Shown here piece after piece: positions 8,658 to 16,647 of a stretch of 35,885 nucleotides of DNA (its first letter is position 1; each line of letters opens with the position of its first letter). Made by a program: the position numbers and the translations under genes. The stretch comes from an uncultured Bacteroidota bacterium (GTDB lineage Bacteria > Bacteroidota > Rhodothermia > Rhodothermales > UBA10348): positions 1-35,885 of the forward strand of contig CALFHN010000139.1 in assembly GCA_937876355.1 (NCBI GenBank), given 5' to 3'. Below the pieces are notes generated by a model, which was not told the DNA's origin, ran no database searches, and saw only the letters and a program-made list of their open reading frames with translations.

Positions 8658-9755
8658 ATGAAAACTGCCTTTAACCCTCAAGTTCCGTTCGATTCCTTGC
8701 CAGATCTGCCGCCAACAACAGATTTGAATTCGCCGGAATTGTTAAAAGCGACCATTGAGGCTCGAAGCATATTGGGCGAATTGAAAGGTGCTTTACGCTC
8801 ACTTGATAACCCTGCTCTATTACTAAATACTATTATTCTGAGGGAAAGCCAAGCCAGTTCGGAAATTGAAAACATTGTCACCACCCAAGACGACCTATTC
8901 AGAGCTTATTCTCACGCAAACTCGAACAACCTCGCTTCTCCTCAATCAAAAGAAATCTTACGATATAAAGAGGCAATGTGGGCTGGCTTAAAAGTAATGC
9001 AGGAAGCCGGAGGACTGTCGACAAATGTGCTGGTAAACATCGTCCAGGTCTTACGCGCAGCCGAAATCGGCGTGAGAAAAACGATTGGAACCAAACTGGC
9101 AAATCCGGTGACCAAGGAAATTATTTACACGCCGCCTGAGGGCCATGCGCTCATCTTAGATAAGTTATCCAATCTTGAAAAATACATCCATGAGGAAAGT
9201 GATGTCGATCCGATTATCAAGGCCGGGCTCATGCACTATCAATTTGAAGCGATTCATCCTTTCACAGACGGCAATGGAAGAACTGGTAGAATTGCAATTG
9301 TACTGTATCTCGTCCAGCAAAACTTGCTGCAACATCCGGTTCTTTTTGTAAGCGCTGCTTTCCTTCAAACCAGATCTGAATACTACAAACTATTGAACGC
9401 CGTCACTGCTCAGAATGCTTGGAAAGCGTGGCTTTTATATTTTGTCAGAGCTGTAGCCCAAACGGCAAAGTCGACTTTATCCATGGTCTCAGCAATCGAT
9501 TCATTAAGACAAACAATTAATACAGAAGTCGAAATTAATTTGGGCAAACATTATGCATCCGAAATTGCGAGTCTTCTACATCAGTACCCATATATAAAAA
9601 TATCCACTCTGATTGATCGCGGTATTGCAAAAAGAGAAACAGCTTCCAAATATCTCAATCAACTTGTTGAAGCTGGAGTTTTGACCGACGTCAAAAGTGG
9701 TCGTGATCGATATTTCATCAATCACCGACTGGTGGCAATTCTGGCAACTGGATAA
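8658..9755 (+). CDS. Fic-domain AMP-transferase, class II, with C-terminal winged-helix region
   Basis: A 365-residue Fic protein. The catalytic motif HPFTDGNGRTGR lies at residues 200-211, matching HPFx(D/E)GNGRxxR with the catalytic His200. An N-terminal inhibitory motif (S/T)xxxE(G/N) is present as SSEIEN (67-72, inhibitory E71), which makes this an autoinhibited class II Fic. Such enzymes transfer AMP from ATP to Ser/Thr/Tyr hydroxyls of target proteins. The C-terminal ~75 residues (SEIASLLHQYPYIKISTLID...GRDRYFINHRLV) look like a winged helix, common in DNA-binding Fic proteins. It stands alone, with no separate FicA-type antitoxin gene, and repeated motifs sit just upstream. It is flanked by a terminator and a decayed gene, so it is probably accessory. 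The physiological target is unknown. Confidence 0.9.
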   Translation: MKTAFNPQVPFDSLPDLPPTTDLNSPELLKATIEARSILGELKGALRSLDNPALLLNTIILRESQASSEIENIVTTQDDLFRAYSHANSNNLASPQSKEILRYKEAMWAGLKVMQEAGGLSTNVLVNIVQVLRAAEIGVRKTIGTKLANPVTKEIIYTPPEGHALILDKLSNLEKYIHEESDVDPIIKAGLMHYQFEAIHPFTDGNGRTGRIAIVLYLVQQNLLQHPVLFVSAAFLQTRSEYYKLLNAVTAQNAWKAWLLYFVRAVAQTAKSTLSMVSAIDSLRQTINTEVEINLGKHYASEIASLLHQYPYIKISTLIDRGIAKRETASKYLNQLVEAGVLTDVKSGRDRYFINHRLVAILATG

Positions 9756-9786
9756 CTTAATTCCTGCAATCTCGGCAGCAAATAAA

Positions 9787-10512
9787 CTACTGGTTTGGGG
9801 AAATTCGATCCCGCCACAATGAATGAGATAGTGAAGAATAGGCCGTGATCGCCATCGCTGCCCCGAATTCTGCGGGCTCGTCGATATCAAACGTGGCGTC
9901 GATTAGCACGGATAAAGAGTCCATTTCGTTTTCAATGTCGGTTGTAAGGACTTTCAAACGCCAATCGCCTCGAACAGCCTCATCACCTACGAATCGGCCA
10001 TCAGGGAGCATACACTTAAGCGAAAATTTCTCTGAGCTGCGGAAAACCGACTGGTATTCTCCGTTGAGGTCGTATCGGTCAATCCGGCCGCCTCCTTGGT
10101 TAACCAGCATAAGCCCATCAGAGAGCACAATTAGTGTGCTTGGCATGTTGATTTCGCCAGGACCTTCCCCCGACTCTCCCTTCCGCCATTTGATCGTTCC
10201 ATCGGAGTTAAATGCGACAATATCATTGCTCTGATAATCAATAACGTAGACGTCGCCGGATTCGTGAACACCGGCTGAACTGATGTACCCAATAAAAGAC
10301 CTCTCATCAATTTCATTCCCGCCCCCACCAAACACTTGATCAAGCTCCAGACTAAAAGCGTCTGGGCCGTTAACTCCTGGAGCGGTGTTCATAACAACAC
10401 TTGGCGGCATCCGGGTGTTGGAAGAGCATGCAACCGAGAACAGCTTTAGAATAGCTACTCCAACGAAACCTAGTTGGTGAGCGAGGTAGGATATTGAATT
10501 GGGAAAATCCAA
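9787..10512 (-). pseudogene. Truncated six-bladed beta-propeller lipoprotein (gene remnant)
   Basis: The minus-strand frame contains propeller-blade features typical of Bacteroidota six-bladed (NHL-like) lipoproteins: SGDVYVIDYQSNDIVAFNSDGTIKWRKG, then GEGPGEINMP, then RIDRYDLNGEY. Upstream, LGFVGVAILKLFSVACSS looks like a lipoprotein signal ending at a Cys. Intact members are roughly 350-400 residues. Here only about three blades remain before the frame runs into an unrelated tail ending at 9787. No well-placed ATG exists; TTG at 10512 is the nearest plausible start, and the frame extends to 10692 without recognisable protein upstream. I read it as a decayed gene rather than a functional short one. 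It points tail-to-tail at fic and belongs to the same accessory patch. Confidence 0.55.
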
Positions 10513-10756
10513 ATTGCTGAGCAAATTGCTTCGATTCAAGTGGCATATCTCGACTGGCGGAGCTACGACGAATGAGCACCTACGCACGAGAAAGTAACCG
10601 TTTCTAACTACCTCTGGCAGCAGTAAGAGCTCGCAACGTAACGCACTTGGCGATATATCGCCATCGATGATCCGTTTTGATGGGGGCTCCACAACCGAAT
10701 CCGAATTCTGGGCGGCTATAAACTTTAGGCGACCTTAGACTTCAAATCAGCGCCAC

Positions 10757-10798
10757 AAAAATACAAAACGGGTGTGACTCTCTACAGAGCACACCCGT
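10757..10798 (-). terminator. Rho-independent terminator downstream of rpsU
   Basis: A 9-bp perfect stem is formed by ACGGGTGTG (10768-10776) and CACACCCGT (10790-10798). Read on the minus strand it is followed by TTTGTATTTTT, the U-rich tail expected after a terminator. It lies about 90 bases beyond the rpsU stop in the direction of rpsU transcription. Confidence 0.8.
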
Positions 10799-10819
10799 CT
10801 CAACCTCTCTGATGAATCA

Positions 10820-10867
10820 CTTTGACAGGGTTTTAGTCTGAGACTACAACCGATGGGGGAGTCAAAG
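10820..10867. repeat. Nested inverted repeats in the rpsU 3' region
   Basis: CTTTGAC (10820-10826) and GTCAAAG (10861-10867) are exact inverse copies. Between them lies the near-perfect palindrome TAGTCTGAGACTA (10834-10846). The element sits between the rpsU stop and its terminator and would fold as an extra 3' UTR structure. It may be a processing or stability element; no function is established. Confidence 0.4.
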
Positions 10868-10885
10868 CGACAATCCGAAAATCGC

Positions 10886-11077
10886 CTAATATCTAGGCCG
10901 ACGCCGGGAATTTCTGGCAGCCTTCTCACGCGCTAAACGGCGCTCTTCTGAAGGTTTAACAAAAGCCATGTTTTCACGGAAGATGCGTAAAATTCTACTA
11001 CGGTTAACGGCACGCTTAAATCTGCGCAGTGCGCGGTCAATGGACTCGTTATCCCTTACTTTAATACCTACTGGCAC
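10886..11077 (-). CDS. rpsU: 30S ribosomal protein bS21
   Basis: The 63-residue protein MPVGIKVRDNESIDRALRRF...RRRPRY is a typical bS21 in length, with the Arg-rich C-terminus (AREKAARNSRRRPRY) that contacts the 3' end of 16S rRNA. It is a small-subunit protein near the anti-Shine-Dalgarno. The start is GTG at 11077, with AGGAG nine bases upstream; most other genes in the window have no such site. It is divergently transcribed from rdgB across 82 bases and is followed by a strong terminator, so it is monocistronic. Confidence 0.95.
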   Translation of the reverse strand: MPVGIKVRDNESIDRALRRFKRAVNRSRILRIFRENMAFVKPSEERRLAREKAARNSRRRPRY

Positions 11078-11084
11078 GTTACAT

Positions 11085-11097
11085 CACTCCTGGAGTG
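11085..11097 (-). promoter_or_regulatory. Self-complementary element covering the rpsU Shine-Dalgarno
   Basis: CACTCC-T-GGAGTG is a 6+1+6 inverted repeat. Read on the rpsU strand, the right arm contains the AGGAG ribosome-binding site. A single-base loop cannot form as drawn, so an actual hairpin would open the innermost pairs. It could sequester the site or act as a protein-binding dyad. The strong site itself is well supported; the regulatory role is inference. Confidence 0.45.
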
Positions 11098-11123
11098 TTA
11101 AATAATTTTAGAAATAGCCTAAT

Positions 11124-11153
11124 AATATACACCCGAAACCATCTAGTACGCAA
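11124..11153 (-). promoter_or_regulatory. Candidate rpsU promoter
   Basis: On the minus strand, TTGCGT (11153-11148) and TATATT (11129-11124) are separated by 18 bases, resembling -35 and -10 boxes. Initiation would fall near 11117, giving a leader of about 40 bases that includes the dyad over the Shine-Dalgarno. It is based on consensus resemblance only. Confidence 0.4.
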
Positions 11154-11159
11154 GCCTTA

Positions 11160-11771
11160 ATGACACTCGACCGCCCCTCTAAAGTGGTACTTTCGACCCG
11201 AAACCCACATAAAGTTGATGAAATTCACGCGATCCTGACGGACTTGAACATTTCATTGCTCTCTTTAGCCTCTTTCCCAAGTGCTCCGGATGTTATCGAA
11301 GATGCGGACTCTCTAGAAGGGAATGCTGCCAAAAAGTCTCAGGAATTATTCGTATTTACAGGACTTCCGACCGTAGCGGACGATACCGGTCTTGAAGTAT
11401 TTTCGCTGAATGGCGCGCCGGGCGTCCATTCTGCACGATTTGCTGGTCCCGAAAGCAAGGATGCCGCCAATCGCCTCCGCCTTCTCGGGGAGCTAGCCTC
11501 AATGGACGACCGGCGCGCGCAATTTCGAACCGTCATAGCCTTTACTACTGAGAAGGGAACACGTTTATTCGAGGGAGTCTGCAAAGGACACATCACTTTT
11601 GAGGAACGCGGAGAAGGGGGATTTGGGTACGACTCCTTGTTTGTCCCAAACGGTTTCGAAAAAACGTTTGCTGAAATGGAATCCAATCAAAAAAACGAAA
11701 TCTCACATCGAGCACGAGCTTTGCAACGTTTTGCATCCTATTTGACTGGCTTAACTACGGAGGCCAAATGA
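11160..11771 (+). CDS. rdgB: dITP/XTP pyrophosphatase (RdgB/HAM1 family)
   Basis: A 203-residue nucleotide-sanitising hydrolase that cleaves dITP, ITP and XTP to monophosphates, keeping deaminated purines out of DNA and RNA. The N-terminal STRNPHKVDEI (12-22) is the substrate-binding motif equivalent to TxNxxKxxE. VADDTGLEV (72-80) carries the catalytic Asp, followed by LNGAPGVHSARFAG. The C-terminal FGYDSLFVP and SHRARAL are also family signatures. Length is normal. The ATG start at 11160 has no Shine-Dalgarno. Its TGA overlaps the dtd ATG by four bases (ATGA), so the two are coupled; together they form a small quality-control operon. Confidence 0.95.
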   Translation: MTLDRPSKVVLSTRNPHKVDEIHAILTDLNISLLSLASFPSAPDVIEDADSLEGNAAKKSQELFVFTGLPTVADDTGLEVFSLNGAPGVHSARFAGPESKDAANRLRLLGELASMDDRRAQFRTVIAFTTEKGTRLFEGVCKGHITFEERGEGGFGYDSLFVPNGFEKTFAEMESNQKNEISHRARALQRFASYLTGLTTEAK

Positions 11772-12220
11772 TTGCTCTAGTTCAGCGCGTCCGCCATGCT
11801 CGAGTTCGAATTGGAGATCGAACTACCGGCGAAATCGGCCAAGGTTTGCTGATATTGTTGGGAGTCCACACCAGTGATACCGCTTCCGAGGCGGAATGGC
11901 TGGCCTCAAAATGTGCCAACTTGCGAATATTCCCAGACGATGAGGATAAAATGAATCGCTCCGTCCTTGATCACGGTGGTAGCGTCTTGGTGGTCTCCCA
12001 GTTCACATTGTATGGAAATGCGCTAAAAGGGAATCGCCCCTCGTTTATTGAATCAGCTAGGCCAGAAACCGCCGAACCGCTCTATGAAGCCTTTTGCCTT
12101 GCGATTTCCAATCAAATGGGCTCGGCTCCACAACGAGGAGAATTTGGAGCCATGATGGATGTTGAACTATGCAATTGGGGACCCGTAACACTCCATATTG
12201 AGCGCCGAAATTCAGAGTGA
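11768..12220 (+). CDS. dtd: D-aminoacyl-tRNA deacylase
   Basis: A 150-residue DTD enzyme that hydrolyses D-amino acids (and Gly) from mischarged tRNAs. The two active-site motifs are present: SQFTLYG (77-83), equivalent to SQFTLxA, and NWGPVT (136-141), which carries the Gly-cisPro pair. The N-terminus MIALVQRVRHARVRI is also typical and the length is standard. The start overlaps the rdgB stop, and a GGAGG sequence stands five bases upstream of the ATG, one of the few clear ribosome-binding sites in the window. The next gene begins 88 bases after the stop. Confidence 0.95.
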   Translation: MIALVQRVRHARVRIGDRTTGEIGQGLLILLGVHTSDTASEAEWLASKCANLRIFPDDEDKMNRSVLDHGGSVLVVSQFTLYGNALKGNRPSFIESARPETAEPLYEAFCLAISNQMGSAPQRGEFGAMMDVELCNWGPVTLHIERRNSE

Positions 12221-12242
12221 CTTCCACAAGCCGGTCTTACTG

Positions 12243-12278
12243 CGTATTTTCATCGTCCCTCGTATTTTCATCGCCCCG
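12243..12278 (+). repeat. 18-bp tandem duplication upstream of the amidohydrolase gene
   Basis: Two 18-base units beginning CGTATTTTCATCG lie head-to-tail at 12243-12260 and 12261-12278, followed by a partial third copy (CGTATTTTTGAATC). They sit between dtd and the chosen amidohydrolase start. The repeat is seen directly; its role, if any, is unknown. Confidence 0.75.
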
Positions 12279-12308
12279 CGTATTTTTGAATCTTTTCTTT
12301 CGCCATTT

Positions 12309-13979
12309 ATGAAGCCTTCCATTGCTTTGCGCCTATTCATCACCACGCTGATGCTTGGTGCATTTGGGTGTTCTACGGTAGTCCAAAACGAGAGCTCTTT
12401 CGTATTGGTCGACGCCATCATTTATACCGCCAACGACTCCCTCGCTATTGCAGAGGCCATGGCGGTCATGGATGGAAAAATTGTTATGATTGGCAATGAA
12501 GATGAAGTGCTAGCTGCCTATCCCAGCCTGGCTTTAAAATCTGCGGGCGGCCGCGCGGTTGTGCCTGGGTTTACTGACGCTCACGCTCACTTTATGGGGC
12601 TTGGTCTGGAAAAATTGCAAGTCGACTTGCGCGGCACCAAAGACATTGCAGAAGTCATCGATCGGATGAAGGCATTCGAAGCCAATCTTCCAGACAGCGC
12701 ATGGATCATCGGACGTGGCTGGAATCAAGTATTATGGCCGAGCCGCGAATTTCCGACTCGGCAGGATTTAGATGCTGCATTCCCAACTCGGCCCGTTTGG
12801 CTTAGCCGGGTGGATGGTCACGCAGGATGGGCAAACACGGCTGCCATGGAGTTGGCCGGAATGGATGAAATCCGATCGGCTTCAGATCCGGAGGGCGGCG
12901 CTATTCTGCGTTTTGACAACGGCGAGCCAACAGGAGTATTCGTCGATACAGCCCAGCGGTTTGTAAGCAGACTAGCGCCAGGCTTAACGGACAAAGATCT
13001 CGATCATGCCCTTGAATTGGCCCTCCAAGAAGCGGCCGAGATGGGGTTAACCGGCATCCATGACGCAGGGGTGGGCTCTGAGACCGTTGATCGCTACAAA
13101 CGATTCATCGACGAAGACCGATTTACTGTCCGGATGTACGCGATGGTTGGGGGCACCGGCCAATTGTTCGATCAACTGTGTAATAACCCGATACTAAATT
13201 ACGGCGATAAATTAACCGTTCGTTCTGTCAAATTGGTCTTGGATGGGGCACTAGGAAGCCGGGGAGCAGCGTTAATTGACGATTATTCTGACCACCCAGG
13301 CAACAAAGGCTTAATCCGAACTACCGTAGAAGAGTTTAACGAAACCGTTCAACGGGCCCTTCAGTGCGGTTACCAAGTAAATACCCATGCCATAGGAGAT
13401 CGTGCAAATAAAATGCTATTAGATGGCTACGAAATGGCCGGTGCAACACCAGAGGGCCGCCACCGTGACGAACATACCCAGATTATTGACCTCAACGAAA
13501 TCCCACGCTTTTTGAAAATGGGTATTATCGCCTCCATGCAACCTACGCATGCGACCAGTGATTTAAACATGGCAGAGGATCGGCTTGGCGCCCACCGGGT
13601 TAAGGGTGGATATGCTTGGCGGACGCTAAAAGATGCCGGTGTCCCTCTGGCGTTTGGATCTGACTTTCCCGTTGAAAAATCAAATCCCTTAGAAGGTTTT
13701 TTTGCGTCCGTAACGCGTCAAACTAAAGATTTACTTCCGGAAGGTGGTTGGTACCCAGAAGAACGCCTTACTCGCGAAGAAACCCTCAAGGCATTTTCTG
13801 CAGATGCTGCCTTCGCAGCGTTCGAGGAAGCAAAAATGGGGTCACTGTCACCTGGGAAATTCGCCGATTTTATTGTTCTTTCGGATGATATAATGACCAT
13901 CCCATCCCCACAAATATTATCGACCAAGGTGGTGGCTACCATTTTTGGTGGTAAGGTCATCTTTGGTTCGCTAGACTAA
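12309..13979 (+). CDS. Amidohydrolase family 3 (YtcJ-like) metal-dependent hydrolase, probable lipoprotein
   Basis: I place the start at ATG 12309 rather than the in-frame TTG at 12198. This gives a 556-residue protein beginning MKPSIALRLFITTLMLGAFGC, a lipoprotein-type signal with a relaxed lipobox, so it is probably membrane-anchored. The TIM-barrel amidohydrolase core shows FTDAHAHFMG (HxH metal ligands), VKLVLDGALGSRG (a Lys that in relatives is carboxylated and bridges two metals), NTHAIGDRAN, RDEHTQI and FGSDFPVE (catalytic Asp). The family contains deformylases and other amidases of mostly unknown substrate. It is transcribed with dtd upstream and moaA downstream, but nothing links it to either pathway. 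18-bp tandem duplications occur at both ends of the gene. Confidence 0.88.
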   Translation: MKPSIALRLFITTLMLGAFGCSTVVQNESSFVLVDAIIYTANDSLAIAEAMAVMDGKIVMIGNEDEVLAAYPSLALKSAGGRAVVPGFTDAHAHFMGLGLEKLQVDLRGTKDIAEVIDRMKAFEANLPDSAWIIGRGWNQVLWPSREFPTRQDLDAAFPTRPVWLSRVDGHAGWANTAAMELAGMDEIRSASDPEGGAILRFDNGEPTGVFVDTAQRFVSRLAPGLTDKDLDHALELALQEAAEMGLTGIHDAGVGSETVDRYKRFIDEDRFTVRMYAMVGGTGQLFDQLCNNPILNYGDKLTVRSVKLVLDGALGSRGAALIDDYSDHPGNKGLIRTTVEEFNETVQRALQCGYQVNTHAIGDRANKMLLDGYEMAGATPEGRHRDEHTQIIDLNEIPRFLKMGIIASMQPTHATSDLNMAEDRLGAHRVKGGYAWRTLKDAGVPLAFGSDFPVEKSNPLEGFFASVTRQTKDLLPEGGWYPEERLTREETLKAFSADAAFAAFEEAKMGSLSPGKFADFIVLSDDIMTIPSPQILSTKVVATIFGGKVIFGSLD

Positions 13980-13997
13980 TTTGGTTCGTTAGACTAA
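13962..13997 (+). repeat. 18-bp tandem duplication across the amidohydrolase stop codon
   Basis: TTTGGTTCGCTAGACTAA (13962-13979) is followed directly by a copy differing at one base (13980-13997). Each unit encodes FGSLD plus a TAA stop, so the duplication leaves a second in-frame stop after the first and does not change the protein. It probably arose by slippage. Confidence 0.9.
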
Positions 13998-14002
13998 AAA
14001 CG

Positions 14003-15031
14003 TTGCAAGCCTCCCCTCCTACATATCCTCTGGATCTCACCGACGACCTCGTTTTAACTGACTCGTTCGGCCGCCGTCATACCTATTTGCGTATTTCTTT
14101 AACAGAGCGATGCAACTTGAGGTGTACCTACTGTATGCCAGCCGGCGGAGTTGAGCTCAAGCCTAAGGATCATATTCTGACGTATGAAGAAATACTCAGG
14201 CTGTCTTCCTTGTTTGCATCACTTGGTGTAACCAAGATTCGCCTCACAGGTGGCGAGCCGTTGATTCGAAAAGAAATCGAGCTGCTGGTAACCCATTTGG
14301 CCCAAATACCAGGTATTGATTCCCTAGCCATTACGACCAACGGTTTGTTGCTTTCGCGAAAACTTAGGGCTCTTCAAGAAGGGGGCGTCACTCTTTTTAA
14401 TATTTCGCTCGACACCCTTCAAGAAGAAAAATTCGTCCAAGTTACCCGAAGAAAGGGCCTTGAAGATGTCCTAAAGGCCATTCAGGACACCCTTAAAGCA
14501 GGATATAATCCGGTGAAGATCAACGCTGTGGTCATGAAAGGATTTAATGACGACGAGTTGATCGATTTTGTCGCTATGACAAAACTGCAGCCCATTGAAG
14601 TTCGATTTATTGAGTATATGCCGTTTGGAGGAAATAACTGGAATGATGGTGAATTCATGTCATATCAAGATATGTTAACCACCATTCGTGCCTCTTATCC
14701 AGATATCGAACGCCTTGAGGACGGCCCCCAAGAAACCTCAAAAACGTGGCGTGTACCGGGGTTCAAGGGATCGGTCGGCTTCATTTCGTCCATGAGCGAT
14801 CATTTTTGCTCAGGCTGCACTCGTATTCGCCTTACCGCCGATGGTCACTTGAAGGTCTGTTTATTCGGGAATCAGGAAGTGAATCTTCGAGACATGATGA
14901 GAGACGGCGTCTCGGACTCTGATCTGAAAGTGGCCATATACAACGCAATTAGTAAAAAAAAGGCATCACACGCGGGAATGCATGAAATTGCGAAGTCGGA
15001 CAACCGGCCCATGATTCTAATTGGAGGGTGA
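14003..15031 (+). CDS. moaA: GTP 3',8-cyclase MoaA (molybdenum cofactor biosynthesis)
   Basis: A 342-residue radical-SAM enzyme converting GTP to 3',8-cyclo-GTP, the first step of molybdopterin synthesis. The radical-SAM cluster ligands are C37, C41 and C44 (CNLRCTYC). The second, GTP-binding cluster uses C269, C272 and C286 (CSGCTRIRLTADGHLKVC). RLTGGEPL is the SAM-binding motif. The chain ends in GG, as required for MoaA activity. The start is TTG at 14003; the next in-frame starts would remove conserved residues, and no ribosome-binding site is obvious. moaC, the partner enzyme, follows after 123 bases. Every catalytic feature looks intact. Confidence 0.95.
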   Translation: MQASPPTYPLDLTDDLVLTDSFGRRHTYLRISLTERCNLRCTYCMPAGGVELKPKDHILTYEEILRLSSLFASLGVTKIRLTGGEPLIRKEIELLVTHLAQIPGIDSLAITTNGLLLSRKLRALQEGGVTLFNISLDTLQEEKFVQVTRRKGLEDVLKAIQDTLKAGYNPVKINAVVMKGFNDDELIDFVAMTKLQPIEVRFIEYMPFGGNNWNDGEFMSYQDMLTTIRASYPDIERLEDGPQETSKTWRVPGFKGSVGFISSMSDHFCSGCTRIRLTADGHLKVCLFGNQEVNLRDMMRDGVSDSDLKVAIYNAISKKKASHAGMHEIAKSDNRPMILIGG

Positions 15032-15154
15032 ATTCGCCACAATTCACAAGCTTTAAAATCTTACTTGATTTTAATTGATTTGGGCTGAACCGAGCACGAC
15101 CGCATTCGTACCAGTAATCTCACGAATTAGGCAGATCAACCGATACCGGCACCT

Positions 15155-15640
15155 ATGGCCTCGTTTACTCATGTTAATCCAGACGGCGGAGTCCACATGG
15201 TTGATGTTTCGGCCAAATTGGATTCGGTTCGGACGGCTATTGCAATTGGCAAGGTCATTTTGGGTCACGACGCCTTTCAGAAGGTCAAAGATAATACCCT
15301 ACGCAAAGGCGACGTTGTTTCTATTGCTCAAATCGCTGGAATAATGGGAGCAAAAGAGACCTCTCGTCTCATTCCTTTGTGTCACGCTGTTCAAATTCAG
15401 AGTATTGATGTTGAGCTTACTCTACTTGAAATTGAATCCGCTATTGAAATTCGGTCATTTGCAAAAAGCTTAGGACCAACGGGCGTTGAAATGGAGGCAC
15501 TTACAGCCGTTTCAATTGCCGCGCTTACCGTGTATGACATGTGTAAGGCCATCACAAAAGACATTACGATAGATCAAATCCACCTTCTCGCCAAAACAGG
15601 CGGTGCCAGTGGAGATTATCGAAAACAGGACATAGCATAG
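15155..15640 (+). CDS. moaC: Cyclic pyranopterin monophosphate synthase MoaC
   Basis: A 161-residue enzyme that converts 3',8-cyclo-GTP (the MoaA product) to cyclic pyranopterin monophosphate. Family signatures visible are [16 protein letters not shown] at the N-terminus, [27 protein letters not shown], and [18 protein letters not shown] followed by TVYDMCKA. Length is typical. The start is ATG at 15155. Other Moco genes (moaD, moaE, moeA) are not in the window. The gene stops two bases before floA, so the flotillin gene is probably cotranscribed, although there is no functional link between them. Confidence 0.95.
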   Translation: MASFTHVNPDGGVHMVDVSAKLDSVRTAIAIGKVILGHDAFQKVKDNTLRKGDVVSIAQIAGIMGAKETSRLIPLCHAVQIQSIDVELTLLEIESAIEIRSFAKSLGPTGVEMEALTAVSIAALTVYDMCKAITKDITIDQIHLLAKTGGASGDYRKQDIA

Positions 15641-15642
15641 TT

Positions 15643-16635
15643 ATGGAAAATTTACTGACCGCAACTGGCGTCATGGTGATCGGCATCATCATGCTCAGCT
15701 TGATCATATTCATGTATTTCATCCCTCTGGGACTTTGGGTCACCGCCTATTTTTCTGGCGTCCGAGTCAAACTCATACGAGACCTGATGGGAATGAGACT
15801 ACGGAAAGTACCTCCCGTACTCATTATTCGGCCATTGATTACAGCACATAAAGCTGGCATTTTCGTTGATCCTCAGCAGTTGGAAGCACACTATTTGGCC
15901 GGTGGGCAGGTTCAAAAAGTTGTCAATGCTTTGATTTCTGCTGACAAAGCCAACATAGATTTGACGTTTGAACGGGCTACCGCAATTGATCTAGCTGGAC
16001 GTGATGTGTTTTTGGCTGTCCAAACTTCTGTGAATCCAAAAGTGATCGAAACGCCTGCTATTTCTGCTGTTGCCAAGGATGGGATTCAGGTGCGGGCAAT
16101 AGCGCGCGTAACGGTCCGTGCTAACATCGAACGCCTCGTCGGTGGCGCTGGAGAAGAAACCATCATCGCACGTGTTGGCGAAGGAATTGTGTCGACCATT
16201 GGATCGTCTGAGACGCACAAAGCCGTCCTTGAAAACCCCGATTCAATTTCAAAAGTGGTGTTGGCCAAAGGACTGGATTCGGGTACCGCGTTTGAAATTT
16301 TGTCTATCGATATCGCAGATGTAGATGTTGGCGAAAACATCGGGGCCAAACTCCAGACAGATCAAGCCGGAGCAGACTTAAAAATTGCCCAAGCAAAAGC
16401 CGAAGAGCGCCGCGCCGCGGCCGTTGCTCATGAGCAGGAAATGTTGGCCCTTGTGCAAGAACAGCGAGCTAAAGTTGTAGCCGCTGAAGCCCAAATCCCG
16501 TTAGCTATTGCAGAAGCGTTTCGGAGTGGTCGCCTCGGAATCATGGATTATTATACCATGAAAAATATTGAGGCAGATACACATATGAGACGGTCCATAG
16601 GCGGAACAGACGACCATTCACATAAAAAAGACTGA
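15643..16635 (+). CDS. floA: Flotillin-like protein FloA
   Basis: A 330-residue SPFH-family membrane scaffold of the FloA (YqfA/UPF0365) type. A hydrophobic N-terminal segment (about 7-40, with [17 protein letters not shown]) is a membrane hairpin. The SPFH core covers roughly 60-220 ([34 protein letters not shown]-like). The Ala/Glu-rich coiled coil [18 protein letters not shown] and the typical end [29 protein letters not shown] complete it. FloA organises ordered membrane microdomains. The start lies two bases after the moaC stop. An NfeD partner, common beside floA, is not found here. A PspA cluster, another membrane-integrity system, is encoded 3 kb away on the other strand. Confidence 0.95.
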   Translation: MENLLTATGVMVIGIIMLSLIIFMYFIPLGLWVTAYFSGVRVKLIRDLMGMRLRKVPPVLIIRPLITAHKAGIFVDPQQLEAHYLAGGQVQKVVNALISADKANIDLTFERATAIDLAGRDVFLAVQTSVNPKVIETPAISAVAKDGIQVRAIARVTVRANIERLVGGAGEETIIARVGEGIVSTIGSSETHKAVLENPDSISKVVLAKGLDSGTAFEILSIDIADVDVGENIGAKLQTDQAGADLKIAQAKAEERRAAAVAHEQEMLALVQEQRAKVVAAEAQIPLAIAEAFRSGRLGIMDYYTMKNIEADTHMRRSIGGTDDHSHKKD

Positions 16636-16647
16636 TCTCTCTAGGAC

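Noticed and set aside
8658-9755. FicT-FicA toxin-antitoxin pair
   Set aside because: No separate antitoxin ORF exists upstream; the inhibitory motif is inside the same protein (class II).
12198-12308. Upstream TTG start of the amidohydrolase, adding 37 residues
   Set aside because: The extra residues encode the 18-bp repeat region (RIFIVPRIFIAPRIF) and overlap the dtd end, and the ATG at 12309 yields a clean lipoprotein signal.
15075-15344. 89-residue plus-strand ORF at the moaC start
   Set aside because: Out-of-frame shadow of moaC, whose own frame carries all the family motifs.
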